Shown: positions 50,846 to 60,202 of the stretch, piece after piece
Layout of the letters: every line of letters begins with the position of its first letter
Position numbering within the stretch: position 1 is the stretch's first letter
Source: Actinoplanes missouriensis 431
GTDB lineage: Bacteria; Actinomycetota; Actinomycetes; Mycobacteriales; Micromonosporaceae
Direction: 5' to 3'
Assembly: GCF_000284295.1 (NCBI RefSeq)
Contig: NC_017093.1
Coordinates: 5,332,001-5,396,000 of the forward strand
Length of the DNA: 64,000 bases
Notes under the pieces: generated by a model
Seen by the model: only the letters and a program-made list of their open reading frames with translations
Told to the model about the DNA's origin: nothing
Databases searched by the model: none
Translations under genes and position numbers: made by a program

Positions 50846-51685
50846 GTGGTGGAGCGTGAGCGTCGGTACCCGTCTGACCTGACTGACGAGCAGTGGGAGA
50901 TCGTGGAGCCGATGCTCCCGTTGATCAAGTCGCCGGGCCGGATCCCGAAGCATCCGCGCAGGACGATCGTTGATGCGATCTTGTACGTGGTCCGCAGCGG
51001 TTGCTCGTGGCGGCAGCTACCGGTCGACTTCCCGCCTTGGCAGACCGTGTACTGGCAGTTCCAGCAGTGGGAGAAACGCCAGGTCACCGAGCGCATCCTG
51101 GAAGAGTTGCGGGAGCAGGTCCGCCTGGCCGAGGGCCGCGAAGCCGAGCCGTCGGCCGGTGTCATCGACTCGCAGTCGGTCAAGGCCGCCGACACCGTCG
51201 GCAGCGACAGCCGCGGCTACGACGCCGGGAAGAAGATCAACGGACGTAAGCGGTTCATCGTCACTGACACTCTTGGCCTGCTGGTCGTAGTCTGCGTGAT
51301 GTCAGCGTCCTGGCAGGACCGCGACGGCGCGAAGACGACCTTGCTGTCGACGTACCTGACCACGTCGATCCGGCACGTGTTCGCCGATCAGGGCTTCGCC
51401 GGCCGGTTGGTCGACTGGGCTGCCGAAACGCTCAAGACCACCATCGAGATCGTCCGTAAGCCCGCCGACCAGCGTGGGTTCGTGGTCCATCCCCGGCGGT
51501 GGGTGGTCGAGCGCAGCCTCGCGTGGCTGACCGCGCACCGCCGGCTGGCCCGTGACTATGAACGCGACCCCGCGGTTTCTGAGGCATTGATCCGCTGGGC
51601 CGCGATCAACACCATGGTCCGCCGTCTCGACCGCGGCCGACCCGCCATCCGCCAGGGCCGCCGGACATTGAGCACGCCCGGATAA
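50846..51685 (+). CDS. IS5-family DDE transposase
   Basis: About 279 residues from the GTG at 50846 (next GTG at 50849 also possible). RRYPSDLTDEQWEIVEPMLP and SGCSWRQLPVDFPPWQTVYWQFQQW are the N-terminal signature of this family. The DDE residues are seen in VIDSQSVKAADTVG (first Asp), FADQGFAGRLVDW (second Asp) and VVERSLAWLTAHRRLARDYE (Glu). It reads through in one frame with no frameshift, so the element may be active. Its stop touches the right inverted repeat. Confidence 0.92.
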   Translation: MVERERRYPSDLTDEQWEIVEPMLPLIKSPGRIPKHPRRTIVDAILYVVRSGCSWRQLPVDFPPWQTVYWQFQQWEKRQVTERILEELREQVRLAEGREAEPSAGVIDSQSVKAADTVGSDSRGYDAGKKINGRKRFIVTDTLGLLVVVCVMSASWQDRDGAKTTLLSTYLTTSIRHVFADQGFAGRLVDWAAETLKTTIEIVRKPADQRGFVVHPRRWVVERSLAWLTAHRRLARDYERDPAVSEALIRWAAINTMVRRLDRGRPAIRQGRRTLSTPG

Positions 51686-51705
51686 CAGCACTCTCAAACA
51701 CGCAC
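51685..51705. repeat. Right terminal inverted repeat of the IS
   Basis: It overlaps the last base of the transposase stop and is followed by the TTA target copy. Confidence 0.85.
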
Positions 51706-53565
51706 TTAAACCGTCCGAGCCAGCCGGTCCGCCAGCAACTTCGCGAACCGGGCCGGATCCTCCAGATCGCCACCCTCGGCGAGCAGCGCCGTCCCGTACA
51801 GAAGCTCCGCGGTGTCCGGCAGGGTCGCGTCGTCGGCGCCCCGCTCGAACGCCGCCCGCAGCCCGGAGACCAGCGGGTGACCGGGGTTGAGCTCGAGGAT
51901 CCGCTTGACCCGCGGCCCCTCCTGGCCCATCGCGCGATACATCTTCTCCAGCGCCGGCGTGATGTCGTCCGCGTCGCTGACCAGGCAGGCCGCCGAGGTG
52001 GTCAGCCGGTGCGACAGCCGGACCTCCTTCACCTGGTCGTCCAGCTTCTCCTTGAGGAAGGTGAGCAGCGGCGCGAAGTCGCCCTCCGCCGCCTCGTCCC
52101 CCTCCGAGGCGTCCTTCTTCAGGTCGACCGAGCCACGCGCGATCGACCGCAGCTTCCTGCCGTCGAATTCGGTCACCGCGTCGACCCAGATCTCGTCGAC
52201 CGGGTCGGTGAGGACCAGCACCTCGTAGCCCTGCTCGCGGAAGGCCTCCATGTGCGGCGAGTTCTCCACCTGGGAGCGGCTCTCACCGGTCAGGAAGTAG
52301 ATCTCCTCCTGACCCTCCTTCATCCGCTCGACGTACGCCGCGAGGGTGGTCGGCTCCTCGCCGTGGGTCGTGCCGAACGACGCGATCTCCAGGATCGGCT
52401 TGTGGTTGTCCGGCTCGCTGAGCAGGCCTTCCTTGATTGCCCGGCCGAATTCGCGCCAGAACGTCGCGTACTTCTCCGGGCTGCCGGTCATCATCTCCTT
52501 GATCGTGGAGAGGACCTTCTTGGTGAGCCGCCGCCGGATCATCTGGATGTGGCGGTCCTGCTGCAGGATCTCCCGGGAGATGTTCAGCGACAGGTCGGCC
52601 GCGTCCACGACACCCTTGACGAAGCGCAGGTAGTCGGGGATCAGCTCCTTGCTGTCGTCCATGATGAAGACGCGCTTGACGTAGAGCTGCAGGCCCCGGC
52701 GGGCATCCCGCTGGAAGAGGTCGAACGGCGCGCGGGCCGGGATGAAGAGCAGCGCCTCGTACTCGAAGGTGCCCTCCGCCTTCATGTTGATGATCTCGAG
52801 CGGATCGGTCCAGTCGTGGCTGATGTGCCGGTAGAACTGGTGGTACTCCTCGTCGGTGACCTCGCTGCGCGGCCGCGCCCACAGCGCCTTCATCGAGTTC
52901 AGCGTCTCGCCCTCTTCACCGGCGGCGGAGACGTACCGGATGGGGAAGGAGATGAAGTCGGAGTACTTCTTGACGATCTCCTTGATCTTCCACTCTTCGG
53001 CGTAGTCGTAGAGCGCGTCTTCCTCGTCCTTCGGGCGCAGGTGCAGCGTCACCGTGGTCCCGACCGGCGTGTCCGGCGCGTCGTCGATCGAGTAGGTGCC
53101 CTCGCCGGCCGACTCCCAGCGCGTGCCGTGACCGTCGGTCCCGGCCTTGCGGGTCACCAGCGTGACCTTGTCCGCCACCATGAAGGTCGAGTAGAACCCG
53201 ACACCGAACTGACCGATCAGTTCCGGACTCTCCTTGGCCTCCTTGAGCTTGGTGAGCAGCTCGGCCGTGCCGGACTTCGCGATCGTGCCGATCAGCTCGA
53301 CGACCTCTTCCCGGGTCATGCCGATGCCGTTGTCACGAACGGTCAGCGTCCGGGATTCAGGGTCCGCCTCGATCTCGATGTGCAGGTCGGAGGTGTCCGC
53401 TTCCAGGCCGTCCTGCAGCTTGGCGAGGCGCAGTTTGTCCAGCGCATCGGACGCATTGGAGATCAGCTCACGCAGGAAGATGTCCTTGTTCGAATAGATC
53501 GAGTGGACCATCAGCTGCAGCAGCTGGCGCGCCTCTGCTTGGAACTCCAACGTCTCCATCGTCAC
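51706..53565 (-). CDS. htpG: Hsp90-type molecular chaperone HtpG
   Basis: A 619-residue ATP-dependent chaperone. The N-terminal ATPase region shows IYSNKDIFLRELISNASDALDKLR, LTVRDNGIGMTREEV and GQFGVGFYSTFMVADKV; middle and C-terminal dimerisation domains follow, with the bacterial length and no eukaryotic tail. The start is probably the GTG at 53565, with ATG 53559 as alternative. Its TAA stop is shared with the target copy of the adjacent IS. It is complete. Confidence 0.95.
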   Translation of the reverse strand: MTMETLEFQAEARQLLQLMVHSIYSNKDIFLRELISNASDALDKLRLAKLQDGLEADTSDLHIEIEADPESRTLTVRDNGIGMTREEVVELIGTIAKSGTAELLTKLKEAKESPELIGQFGVGFYSTFMVADKVTLVTRKAGTDGHGTRWESAGEGTYSIDDAPDTPVGTTVTLHLRPKDEEDALYDYAEEWKIKEIVKKYSDFISFPIRYVSAAGEEGETLNSMKALWARPRSEVTDEEYHQFYRHISHDWTDPLEIINMKAEGTFEYEALLFIPARAPFDLFQRDARRGLQLYVKRVFIMDDSKELIPDYLRFVKGVVDAADLSLNISREILQQDRHIQMIRRRLTKKVLSTIKEMMTGSPEKYATFWREFGRAIKEGLLSEPDNHKPILEIASFGTTHGEEPTTLAAYVERMKEGQEEIYFLTGESRSQVENSPHMEAFREQGYEVLVLTDPVDEIWVDAVTEFDGRKLRSIARGSVDLKKDASEGDEAAEGDFAPLLTFLKEKLDDQVKEVRLSHRLTTSAACLVSDADDITPALEKMYRAMGQEGPRVKRILELNPGHPLVSGLRAAFERGADDATLPDTAELLYGTALLAEGGDLEDPARFAKLLADRLARTV

Positions 53566-53744
53566 CCGTTTCCGTCATATCCGTGGGTACTCCAGCCCGA
53601 TCGTATGACGTTCCGAAACCCCACACCCTTTCCGGTACGCCCGACCAGCCCCCAACCGCACGTTCACGCCCCCGAGAGTCCGCGCGATCTCGCTGCGCCG
53701 TCCCGGCCGCTGCGCGGCCGACGGCTACCGGTGCACCGTCAGAG

Positions 53745-54014
53745 TCAACAGCCGGGCCCCGCCGCGACACCGTTCTCGATGCTGTACGCCGAGATATCGC
53801 CCTTCACCCAGCCGGCCAGCTGCTCGGTCGACGTCGGCGCCACCCCGTTCACGCTCAGGTATCCCACGATCGCCGTGTCCACCGTCCGGCACGTGGCAGC
53901 CTCCGGAACCACCCGCACGTCGCTCTCCAGCTTCTCCGGGATGAACGCAGCGTAAGAAACACCGGCAATACTCACCGTGAGCGCCGCCGTCACCACCGTC
54001 TCCATCAAACGCAT
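53745..54014 (-). CDS. Small exported or membrane-anchored protein of unknown function
   Basis: An 89-residue protein. A hydrophobic N-terminal segment (METVVTAALTVSIAGVSYAAFI) could be a signal anchor or a pilin-like helix. The remainder has two cysteines (TCRTV and the C-terminal residue) that might pair, and AIVGYLSVNGVAPTSTEQLAGW, reminiscent of short pilin-like proteins. I do not recognise a family. It is isolated, between htpG and a divergent gene at 54201. Confidence 0.55.
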   Translation of the reverse strand: MRLMETVVTAALTVSIAGVSYAAFIPEKLESDVRVVPEAATCRTVDTAIVGYLSVNGVAPTSTEQLAGWVKGDISAYSIENGVAAGPGC

Positions 54015-54200
54015 GACAGCAGCCTAGCGACCGTCACGGAAAGTATCCAACCAACCGATCGGGCGAGATCACGGACCCAGAGTGCAACGGAGAGTGACAT
54101 CACGCCGAGGCGAATGAATCCACGTGAGCCTTTACCTGCCCCACCGGGGTTCGGTAGCTTGATTACTCGGAGCAACGGTCTAGTCACGCTGGAGGAACCC

Positions 54201-54569
54201 ATGCGTCGTGCCGCTGTCGTTCTCGCCCTCGTCCTCGCCGGCCTCTGGATCGCCGCGCCCGCTAACGCGTTCGCGCACAACAGAGTGCAAAGCCCGGCCC
54301 TGCATGCCCTGCTGGACGGCCTGACCCTGCTGGTTGCCTCGGCGCCGGTGTGGACCGCCCTGCTCTGGAGCGGTGGCCGCCGCTGGCTGCTGGCCGCGCT
54401 CATCGCCGTCGTCCAGGTGCCCGTCGCGATCATCGGATTCGTGCCGATCGTCGACCCGTACCTGCACCTGACCCTGTTCGCCGTCGCCCTCGGCCTCACG
54501 GCCGTCAGCCTGCGGGTGGTCCGTAGCCAGGCACGGGCTACCGCCGTACCCGCACCCAGTCGCCGCTAG
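54201..54569 (+). CDS. Small polytopic membrane protein
   Basis: A 122-residue protein with GGAGGAA before the ATG. Hydrophobic segments at about 4-24 (possible signal peptide ending ANAFA), 37-57, 63-82 and 86-105 suggest a signal peptide plus three helices. The tail is basic. No family recognised. It is followed by a hairpin at 54584, so it is probably a single-gene transcript. Confidence 0.7.
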   Translation: MRRAAVVLALVLAGLWIAAPANAFAHNRVQSPALHALLDGLTLLVASAPVWTALLWSGGRRWLLAALIAVVQVPVAIIGFVPIVDPYLHLTLFAVALGLTAVSLRVVRSQARATAVPAPSRR

Positions 54570-54583
54570 CCCCGGCGACCGGA

Positions 54584-54611
54584 ACGGCCAGGCCGGCAAC
54601 GGCCTGGCCGT
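54584..54611. terminator. Hairpin after the small membrane protein
   Basis: ACGGCCAGGCCG (54584-54595) pairs perfectly with 54600-54611 around a 4-base loop, 14 bases after the stop. Confidence 0.75.
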
Positions 54612-54746
54612 CTCTGCTTCCCGATGAACGCCGCTCTCCCATGAGCTCTGCCCTGATCGAGCACGTCACGCGGACCCGCGATGTGATGTCCATTTAACGT
54701 GCCCGCAAGTGAGTCTCGACACAATGTTCTCGTGGTGACCGAGACG

Positions 54747-55580
54747 ATGATGCCGGTCAACGGCATCCAGGTGTGTGTCGAGACGTTCGGCGAGCCGGCC
54801 GATCCCCCGCTGCTGCTCCTCTCCGGGGACGGCGGCTCGATGGACTGGTGGGACGACGAGTTCTGCCGGCGCCTGGCTGCCGGCGGCCGGCTGGTGGTGC
54901 GCTACGACCACCGGGACACCGGCCGTTCCACGTGCTTCCCCATCGGTTCCCCGGCCTACTCCGGGGAGGACCTGATGAACGACGCCCTGGGCGTGCTCGA
55001 CGTCCTCGGCCTCCCCTCGGCCCACCTGGTCGGCTTCTCCCTGGGCGGCGGCATAGCTCAGCGCATAGCGGCCGACCATCCCGGCCGAGTCCTCTCTCTC
55101 ACCCTGATCTCCACAAGCGCCCGCTCCGGCGACCCCGACCCCGCCCTCCCACCACCTCCGGCCCCGGTGTCCGTAGCGACCCGCCCTCTCCCGGAGATCG
55201 ACTGGACCGACCGCAAGGCCGCCGTCGCCAGGCTGATCACCGAGATCCGCGACCGGGGCGGCCCGTTCACCGCGGCCGAGCCCCACCTGCGACGCCTGGC
55301 CGAGCGCATCTTCGACCGCAGCGCCGACCTGGCCGCGGGACGCCGCAACCACCGCCTGGCCGGCTACGGCCCACCCGTCCGCGACCGCCTCGGAACGATC
55401 GTCGCGCCCACCGTGATCCTCCACGGCACCCTCGACCAGCGCTTCCCCGCCGAGCACCCCCGGGAGCTGGCCGACGCGATCCCGAAGTCCCGCCTGGTCT
55501 GGCTGGAGGGCGTGGGTCACGAGCTCCCGCCCCGCGCCGTCTGGGACCGGGTCCTCGACGAGATCCTCCACAACGCCTGA
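54747..55580 (+). CDS. Alpha/beta-hydrolase
   Basis: About 277 residues from ATG 54747 (ATG 54750 or upstream GTG codons are possible). The nucleophile elbow is GFSLGGG; LLLLSGDGGSMDWWDDEF and VVRYDHRDTGRS are the strand-3/4 motifs of epoxide-hydrolase-like and lipase-like proteins; the catalytic Asp is probably in GTLDQRFP and the His in VGHELPP. The substrate is unknown. It lies outside the main cluster. Confidence 0.85.
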   Translation: MMPVNGIQVCVETFGEPADPPLLLLSGDGGSMDWWDDEFCRRLAAGGRLVVRYDHRDTGRSTCFPIGSPAYSGEDLMNDALGVLDVLGLPSAHLVGFSLGGGIAQRIAADHPGRVLSLTLISTSARSGDPDPALPPPPAPVSVATRPLPEIDWTDRKAAVARLITEIRDRGGPFTAAEPHLRRLAERIFDRSADLAAGRRNHRLAGYGPPVRDRLGTIVAPTVILHGTLDQRFPAEHPRELADAIPKSRLVWLEGVGHELPPRAVWDRVLDEILHNA

Positions 55581-55737
55581 CCCGGAGTCCCGCCGCACCC
55601 CGCATGCGCCTTCCGTCGTAGGCCGAAAGTTCTACTTCGGAGCCGGCGGATACCACCCTGGTCCGATGCGCGGGACGGCCCTCGGGCGAGATGCTGACGG
55701 GCATCGCCGACCTGGCATCCCACGCTGGAGGGTAATA

Positions 55738-56316
55738 ATGACCGCGGCTCCACTGGCCCACGCCGACACGCTTGTCCTGGACTACCTGGCCGCGCTCTGG
55801 GCGGCGAGCGACGACCTCTCCCCGGAGGCCCGCGACGAGCTGATGAGCACCGTCACCGGCTACATCGCCCTCCGCCGTGACCTCGCCGACGACCCGTCCC
55901 GGGTGATCAGCCGCCTGGGTCCTCCCGAGCAGCTGGCCGACGCCGTCCGCCGCGGCGGCATGGCGACCCACCTGCGCCTGCCCACTCCCGTCCCGGCCCC
56001 ACCGGCGCCCGCTCCGGCCGGCGGCAGCGGCGCCGACCACACCGCGGTGGCCCTGCTGATAGCCGGCAGCTTCGTCCTGCCCGTCCTGGCCCCCGGCGCC
56101 GGCATGCTGATCGCCACCGGCTCCCCGAGCTGGACCCCGATGCAGAAAGCGGCAGCCTGGATCCTCACCACCGGCTCCGCCGCAGGCGCCCTGCTCACCG
56201 CCCTGGTCTTGGCCGGCGCCTCGAGCGGCCTGGCCCTCCTGATCCTCTACCTGGGCGCCTGCGCCGGCTCGGTGACAGCCGGCCTGGCCCTGCTGACCGG
56301 CCTGAAACGCCCCTGA
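55738..56316 (+). CDS. Membrane protein with HAAS/DUF1700-like N-terminus
   Basis: A 192-residue protein; GGAGG is upstream of the ATG. The N-terminal ~70 residues (YLAALWAASDDLSPEARDELMSTVTGYIALRRDLADDPSRVISRLGPPEQLADAVRRG) resemble the small alpha-helical HAAS/DUF1700 domain. A Pro/Ala-rich linker is followed by three hydrophobic helices. Such proteins are often paired with PadR regulators, none of which is adjacent here. Confidence 0.7.
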   Translation: MTAAPLAHADTLVLDYLAALWAASDDLSPEARDELMSTVTGYIALRRDLADDPSRVISRLGPPEQLADAVRRGGMATHLRLPTPVPAPPAPAPAGGSGADHTAVALLIAGSFVLPVLAPGAGMLIATGSPSWTPMQKAAAWILTTGSAAGALLTALVLAGASSGLALLILYLGACAGSVTAGLALLTGLKRP

Positions 56317-56358
56317 CCGCCCAAACCACCCGACCACGGGCTCCCGGGCAACGCGCTC

Positions 56359-57234
56359 CTAGAGCCGCAACCGCGCCACCACCGGGAGGTGATCACTGCC
56401 GGTCCGCGGCAACGTCCGAACATCGACCACCGCCATCCCGTCCGCCATCACGTGATCGATCCGCGCGACCGGCATGCGCACCGGCCAGCTGAACGCGAAC
56501 CCGCCCCCCGCGGTGTGCACCCGCTCCAGGACCGGGTCGAGCACCCGATCGTCGACGGTGCTGTTCAGGTCACCGAGCAGCAGCACCCGATCGAGCGGCT
56601 CGGTGGCTACGGCCGCGGCCAGCTTGCGGGCGCTCTCGTCCCGGTTCGCCGAGTCGAACCCGCCCAGCCCGAGCCGCACCGACGACAGATGCGCCACGTA
56701 GACCGCGATGTCGCCGTGCGGCGTGTGCGCCACGGCCCGCAGCGCCCGGTTCCAGTCGGGGCCCTGGGTGCTCGGCCGGATGTCCAGCAGCCGCGCCTCG
56801 GTGAGCGGATGCCGCGACCAGAGCGCCACCGTCCCCTGCACGATGACGTGCGGATAGTCACGCCCGAACGCCGCCGTATAGGCGGGCAGCGCCTCCGGCG
56901 TCACCTCTTCGAGCCCGACGAAGTCCGGCCGCGGCTCCACCAGCGTGCGCGCGGTTCCGGCCGGGTCGGGATTCTCGTCGCTGACGTTGTGCTGCACCGC
57001 GACGAGCTGGTGGGTGCCGCCCGACGCCGGCAGCAACCGTTCCCCGAAGACGCCGAGCCAGACCATGAGCGGCAGGACGGCGATGATCACCGCGCGCAGC
57101 GACCGGAACCAGGCCCGCACGAGCAGGATCGGAATCGCCACCCCCAGCCACGGCAGGAACGTCTCGAGGAGGCTGGCGTTCGGCACTGCCCGATGGAACA
57201 GGAGCAGGGCCGCGACGATGATCGGCACCGGCAC
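56359..57234 (-). CDS. Membrane-anchored endonuclease/exonuclease/phosphatase-family protein
   Basis: About 291 residues from a GTG at 57234; an ATG at 57294 in the same frame is possible but overlaps the start of the divergent gene at 57293, so I prefer the shorter form. Two or three N-terminal hydrophobic helices (IIVAALLLFH, WLGVAIPILLVRAW, AVIIAVLPLMVWLGVFG) precede an EEP domain: QHNVSDENPD, DFVGLEEV, LLLGDLNST and the C-terminal RTGSDHLPVVARLRL. The domain cleaves phosphodiesters or phosphates, presumably outside the cell. Confidence 0.8.
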   Translation of the reverse strand: MPVPIIVAALLLFHRAVPNASLLETFLPWLGVAIPILLVRAWFRSLRAVIIAVLPLMVWLGVFGERLLPASGGTHQLVAVQHNVSDENPDPAGTARTLVEPRPDFVGLEEVTPEALPAYTAAFGRDYPHVIVQGTVALWSRHPLTEARLLDIRPSTQGPDWNRALRAVAHTPHGDIAVYVAHLSSVRLGLGGFDSANRDESARKLAAAVATEPLDRVLLLGDLNSTVDDRVLDPVLERVHTAGGGFAFSWPVRMPVARIDHVMADGMAVVDVRTLPRTGSDHLPVVARLRL

Positions 57235-57292
57235 ATGGTGCCAGCCGCGCGCACGGCCGCTCGCCGGGCTCGAAAAGGGGCAGGATGGGACC

Positions 57293-58177
57293 ATGCGTCT
57301 GGTTTCCCTGCTGCCCTCCGCCACCGAGATCGTGTACGCCCTGGGTTTGGGCGACGACCTGGTCGGCGTGACGTTCGAGTGCGACGAGCCGCCGGCTGCC
57401 CGCTCCACGAAGACTGTCGTGGTCGGCGGCCGGGACACGCGGGCCATGACACCCGCGGAGATCGACGACTACGTCCGTACCCAGATGGCGGCCGGCGGCG
57501 ACCTCTACACGCTGCACGCCGACGCGCTGGCGGGCCTGGCCCCCGACCTGATCCTCACGCAGGACCTGTGCCGGGTGTGCGCGCTGCCGTCCGGTCACGT
57601 CGACGACGCCCTCGCACACCTCGGCTGCCGGGCGGACGTGTTGTCGCTGGACCCGCACACCCTCCCCGAGGTGCTGGACACTTTCGAGGAGGTGGCGGGC
57701 GCGGTGGGCGTACCGGAAAGGGGTCGTGACCTGACCGCCCGGCTGAAGCAACGCCTGGACCGGGTGGCGGCGGCGGTCGAGGGCCGCCCGCGCCCGAGGG
57801 TGACGGTCGTCGAGTGGGTGGATCCGCCGTTCGGTGCGGGGCACTGGGTGCCGGACCTGGTCGTGGCGGCGGGCGGTGAGCCGGTGGCGGCCCGGCCGGG
57901 TCAGCGGTCGGTGCAGGTGTCGTGGGCCGAGCTGACCGCACCGGAGCCGGAGATCGTGCTGGTCACGCCGTGCGGGTACCACCTGGACGGCGCGGTCCGG
58001 CAGGCCGAGGCGGTGACGGCGCACTTCCCGGGCGCGCAGGTGTGGGCGATGGACGGCGACGGCCTGGTGGTCCGGCCGGGCCCGCGCCTGATCGACGGCG
58101 TCGAGGCGATGGCCGCCATCCTGCATCCCGGCGCCGTCCCGCCCGCCCCCACCGGCGCCGTGGCCCGAGTCGCCTGA
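57293..58177 (+). CDS. BtuF-like periplasmic-binding-fold protein without signal peptide
   Basis: A 294-residue protein of the cobalamin/Fe-siderophore binding (helical backbone) fold. MRLVSLLPSATEIVYALGLGDDLVGVTFECDEP and PDLILTQDLCRVCALP are typical of the BtuF-like group. There is no signal sequence, so it is probably cytosolic and not a transporter subunit; no ABC permease is nearby. A soluble cobamide- or cofactor-binding role is an inference. The start lies inside the possible 5' extension of the divergent nuclease-like gene. Confidence 0.75.
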   Translation: MRLVSLLPSATEIVYALGLGDDLVGVTFECDEPPAARSTKTVVVGGRDTRAMTPAEIDDYVRTQMAAGGDLYTLHADALAGLAPDLILTQDLCRVCALPSGHVDDALAHLGCRADVLSLDPHTLPEVLDTFEEVAGAVGVPERGRDLTARLKQRLDRVAAAVEGRPRPRVTVVEWVDPPFGAGHWVPDLVVAAGGEPVAARPGQRSVQVSWAELTAPEPEIVLVTPCGYHLDGAVRQAEAVTAHFPGAQVWAMDGDGLVVRPGPRLIDGVEAMAAILHPGAVPPAPTGAVARVA

Positions 58178-58234
58178 CCACAACCCCGAGCGCCTGCCTG
58201 ACCCTGCCCTGTCACCGGCGCTCAGAGCGCCGCG

Positions 58235-58987
58235 TTACTGCGTCACCAGGGTCGCGGACCAGCGGCTGCGGGCGGTGTGCCGCACCCGGGACGCCTGGTG
58301 GAGCCAGATCACGTCCCGCCCGAACGACCACGCCAGCGACCCCAGCGCCATGATCAGAGCGGCGACCGCGAGCCAGCCCGGGAGCAGGCCGCTCACCACG
58401 ACCGCCAGCATGACTCCCTGCTGCGCGGCGACGACCTTGCGGCCGAATCGGGGCGGTAGCGGCGCGGTCAGCCAGGGCAGCGCCCAGGACGCGGCCACGA
58501 ACACGTACCGGAAAGCGCCGATGGCGATCGCCCACCAGCCGTACTCGAGGGCTGCTGACACGCTCAGCACCAGGATGAGGAACGCGTCGACCTCCATGTC
58601 GAACCGCGCGCCGAACGCCGTGCTGGTTCCGGTGCGGCGGGCCACCTGCCCGTCGACGCCGTCCATGGCGAGCGCGATCGCGGCGATCGTGACCAGGAGC
58701 GCGGCCGGCACGGTCACCCCGGACGCCGCCGAGGCGACAAGCGCGGTCACGCCGCCGGTGAGGATCGCGCGTCCGAAAGTGATCAGGTTGGCCCAGCCCA
58801 GGGACGGCAGAGCGGCGCGGTGCAGAAGTCCGCAGAGAACAGCTCCGAACACAACCCCCGCGACCCATCCCCAGCTGCTCAGGCCGGAGGTGACCGCGAG
58901 TCCGGTCAGCAGGAGCAGCTGGGCGGCGAACCCGGCCAGCGGAGCCCGGGACGGACTCGTCGTGGTCGTGGCGGTACTGATGGTCAC
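58235..58987 (-). CDS. CDP-alcohol phosphatidyltransferase-family protein
   Basis: A 250-residue membrane protein. The family motif DGxxAR(x8)Gxx(x)D(x3)D is present as DGQVARRTGTSTAFGARFDMEVD, which binds CDP and the metal ions. Six or so hydrophobic helices surround it. It transfers a phosphoalcohol from a CDP-donor to an alcohol acceptor. It is divergent from the dehydrogenase-PTPS-GT4 operon at 59168 and may belong with it in making an unusual lipid or glycolipid. Confidence 0.88.
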   Translation of the reverse strand: MTISTATTTTSPSRAPLAGFAAQLLLLTGLAVTSGLSSWGWVAGVVFGAVLCGLLHRAALPSLGWANLITFGRAILTGGVTALVASAASGVTVPAALLVTIAAIALAMDGVDGQVARRTGTSTAFGARFDMEVDAFLILVLSVSAALEYGWWAIAIGAFRYVFVAASWALPWLTAPLPPRFGRKVVAAQQGVMLAVVVSGLLPGWLAVAALIMALGSLAWSFGRDVIWLHQASRVRHTARSRWSATLVTQ

Positions 58988-59167
58988 CGTTCCTCCTGGA
59001 CGTAGGGTTTAGCCGCTGTCCCCGATTGACACGCTCTCCGGGGATGTTCGGTTCACGTAAAGCCCGATCCGTTCTTCGAAGCCGCTCCAGGCGACATCCG
59101 ACAGACCAGAACCTCTGGCGGAGCCGAGCGACCGAGGGAGCGGAACCACGGAGAGAGGACGCCCCCT

Positions 59168-60145
59168 TTGTCGACATCGGCCCGTGCCTTCTGGTTGGCT
59201 TGCCCGGGATCGGGCGAGATACGCACCGAGGAGGTGCCCGATCCCGGTCCGGGTGAGGTTCTCGTCCGGACTCTGCACTCGGGAGTGAGCCGCGGCACCG
59301 AGACGCTGGTCTTCCAGGGCCGGGTGCCGGAGAGCCAGTGGGCGACGATGCGAGCACCGTTCCAGGCCGGCGATTTCCCCGCCCCGGTGAAGTACGGCTA
59401 CCTCAACGTCGGCGTGGTCGAGGCAGGCGTCCCCGGCCTCGTCGGCAAGACCGTCTTCTGCCTCTTCCCGCACCAGACCCGGTACGTGGTCCCCGCCGCG
59501 AACGTGACAGTGGTGCCGGACAGCGTGCCGCCGGACCGTGCCGTGCTCGCCGGCACGGTCGAGACCGCGGTGAACGCCGTCTGGGACGCCCGCCCGCAGC
59601 TCGGCGACCGGATCACCGTGGTCGGCGGCGGCATGGTGGGCCTGTCCGTGGCGGCGGTGCTGGCCGGTTTCCCCGCCACCGACGTCCAGCTGGTCGACAC
59701 CGACGTCAGCCGGAACGACATCGCGCGATCCCTGAAGGCCGGCTTCGCCACCCCGGAGAACGCCGCCGAGGACCGTGACCTGGTGATCCACGCGAGCGCG
59801 ACATCAGCCGGCTTGACGAGGTCCCTGGAACTGCTGCGTCCCGAAGGCACCGTGGTCGAACTCAGCTGGCACGGCGACCAGCCGGTGAGCGTGCCCCTCG
59901 GCGAGTTCTTCCACTCCCGCCGCCTGACGATCCGCAGCAGCCAGGTGGGCGCGATCCGCCCCGACCGCCATCGAACCTACGCCGACCGCCTCACGCTGGC
60001 TCTGTCCCTGCTGGAGGACCCCCGCTTCGCGGCGCTGATCACCGGACGGTCACCCTTCGACGACCTCCCCAAAACCCTCCCCCAACTGGCCGACGGCTCA
60101 CTGCCCGCGCTCTGCCACGTGATCGACTACGCAACCACGAATTGA
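59168..60145 (+). CDS. MDR-family zinc-type alcohol dehydrogenase-like protein
   Basis: A 325-residue medium-chain dehydrogenase/reductase. The start is taken as TTG 59168, giving STSARAFWLACPGSGEIRTEEV, with GAGAGGACG before it. GEVLVRTLHSGVSRGTETLVF is the N-terminal signature and VVGGGMVGLSVAAVLAG the Rossmann motif. The usual Cys zinc ligands are not apparent, so it may be a zinc-independent member. It opens an operon with a PTPS-like and a GT4 gene; a TTG start recurs in the next gene. Confidence 0.82.
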   Translation: MSTSARAFWLACPGSGEIRTEEVPDPGPGEVLVRTLHSGVSRGTETLVFQGRVPESQWATMRAPFQAGDFPAPVKYGYLNVGVVEAGVPGLVGKTVFCLFPHQTRYVVPAANVTVVPDSVPPDRAVLAGTVETAVNAVWDARPQLGDRITVVGGGMVGLSVAAVLAGFPATDVQLVDTDVSRNDIARSLKAGFATPENAAEDRDLVIHASATSAGLTRSLELLRPEGTVVELSWHGDQPVSVPLGEFFHSRRLTIRSSQVGAIRPDRHRTYADRLTLALSLLEDPRFAALITGRSPFDDLPKTLPQLADGSLPALCHVIDYATTN

Positions 60146-60202
60146 TCTTTCTGGTACGGGTAACCGTAGTCCCGCAAACCAGCGACCCGAGGAGACGATC
60201 CC

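Larger units (their letters stand above)
50780..51705 (+). mobile_element. IS5-like insertion sequence, 926 bp, with TTA target duplication
   Basis: Left end GTGAGTGTTTGAGTGTGGTGT (50780-50800) and the complement of the right end (51685-51705) match at 18 of 21 positions. The triplet TTA flanks both sides (50777-50779 and 51706-51708), a 3-bp target duplication of the kind made by IS5-family elements. One complete transposase gene fills the element. The right-hand TTA is the complement of the TAA stop of htpG, so the insertion kept that gene intact. Confidence 0.9.

Noticed and set aside
59026..59054. TTGACA at 59026 as a -35 box for the dehydrogenase operon
   Set aside because: No convincing -10 hexamer lies 16-18 bases downstream, so I do not list it as a promoter.
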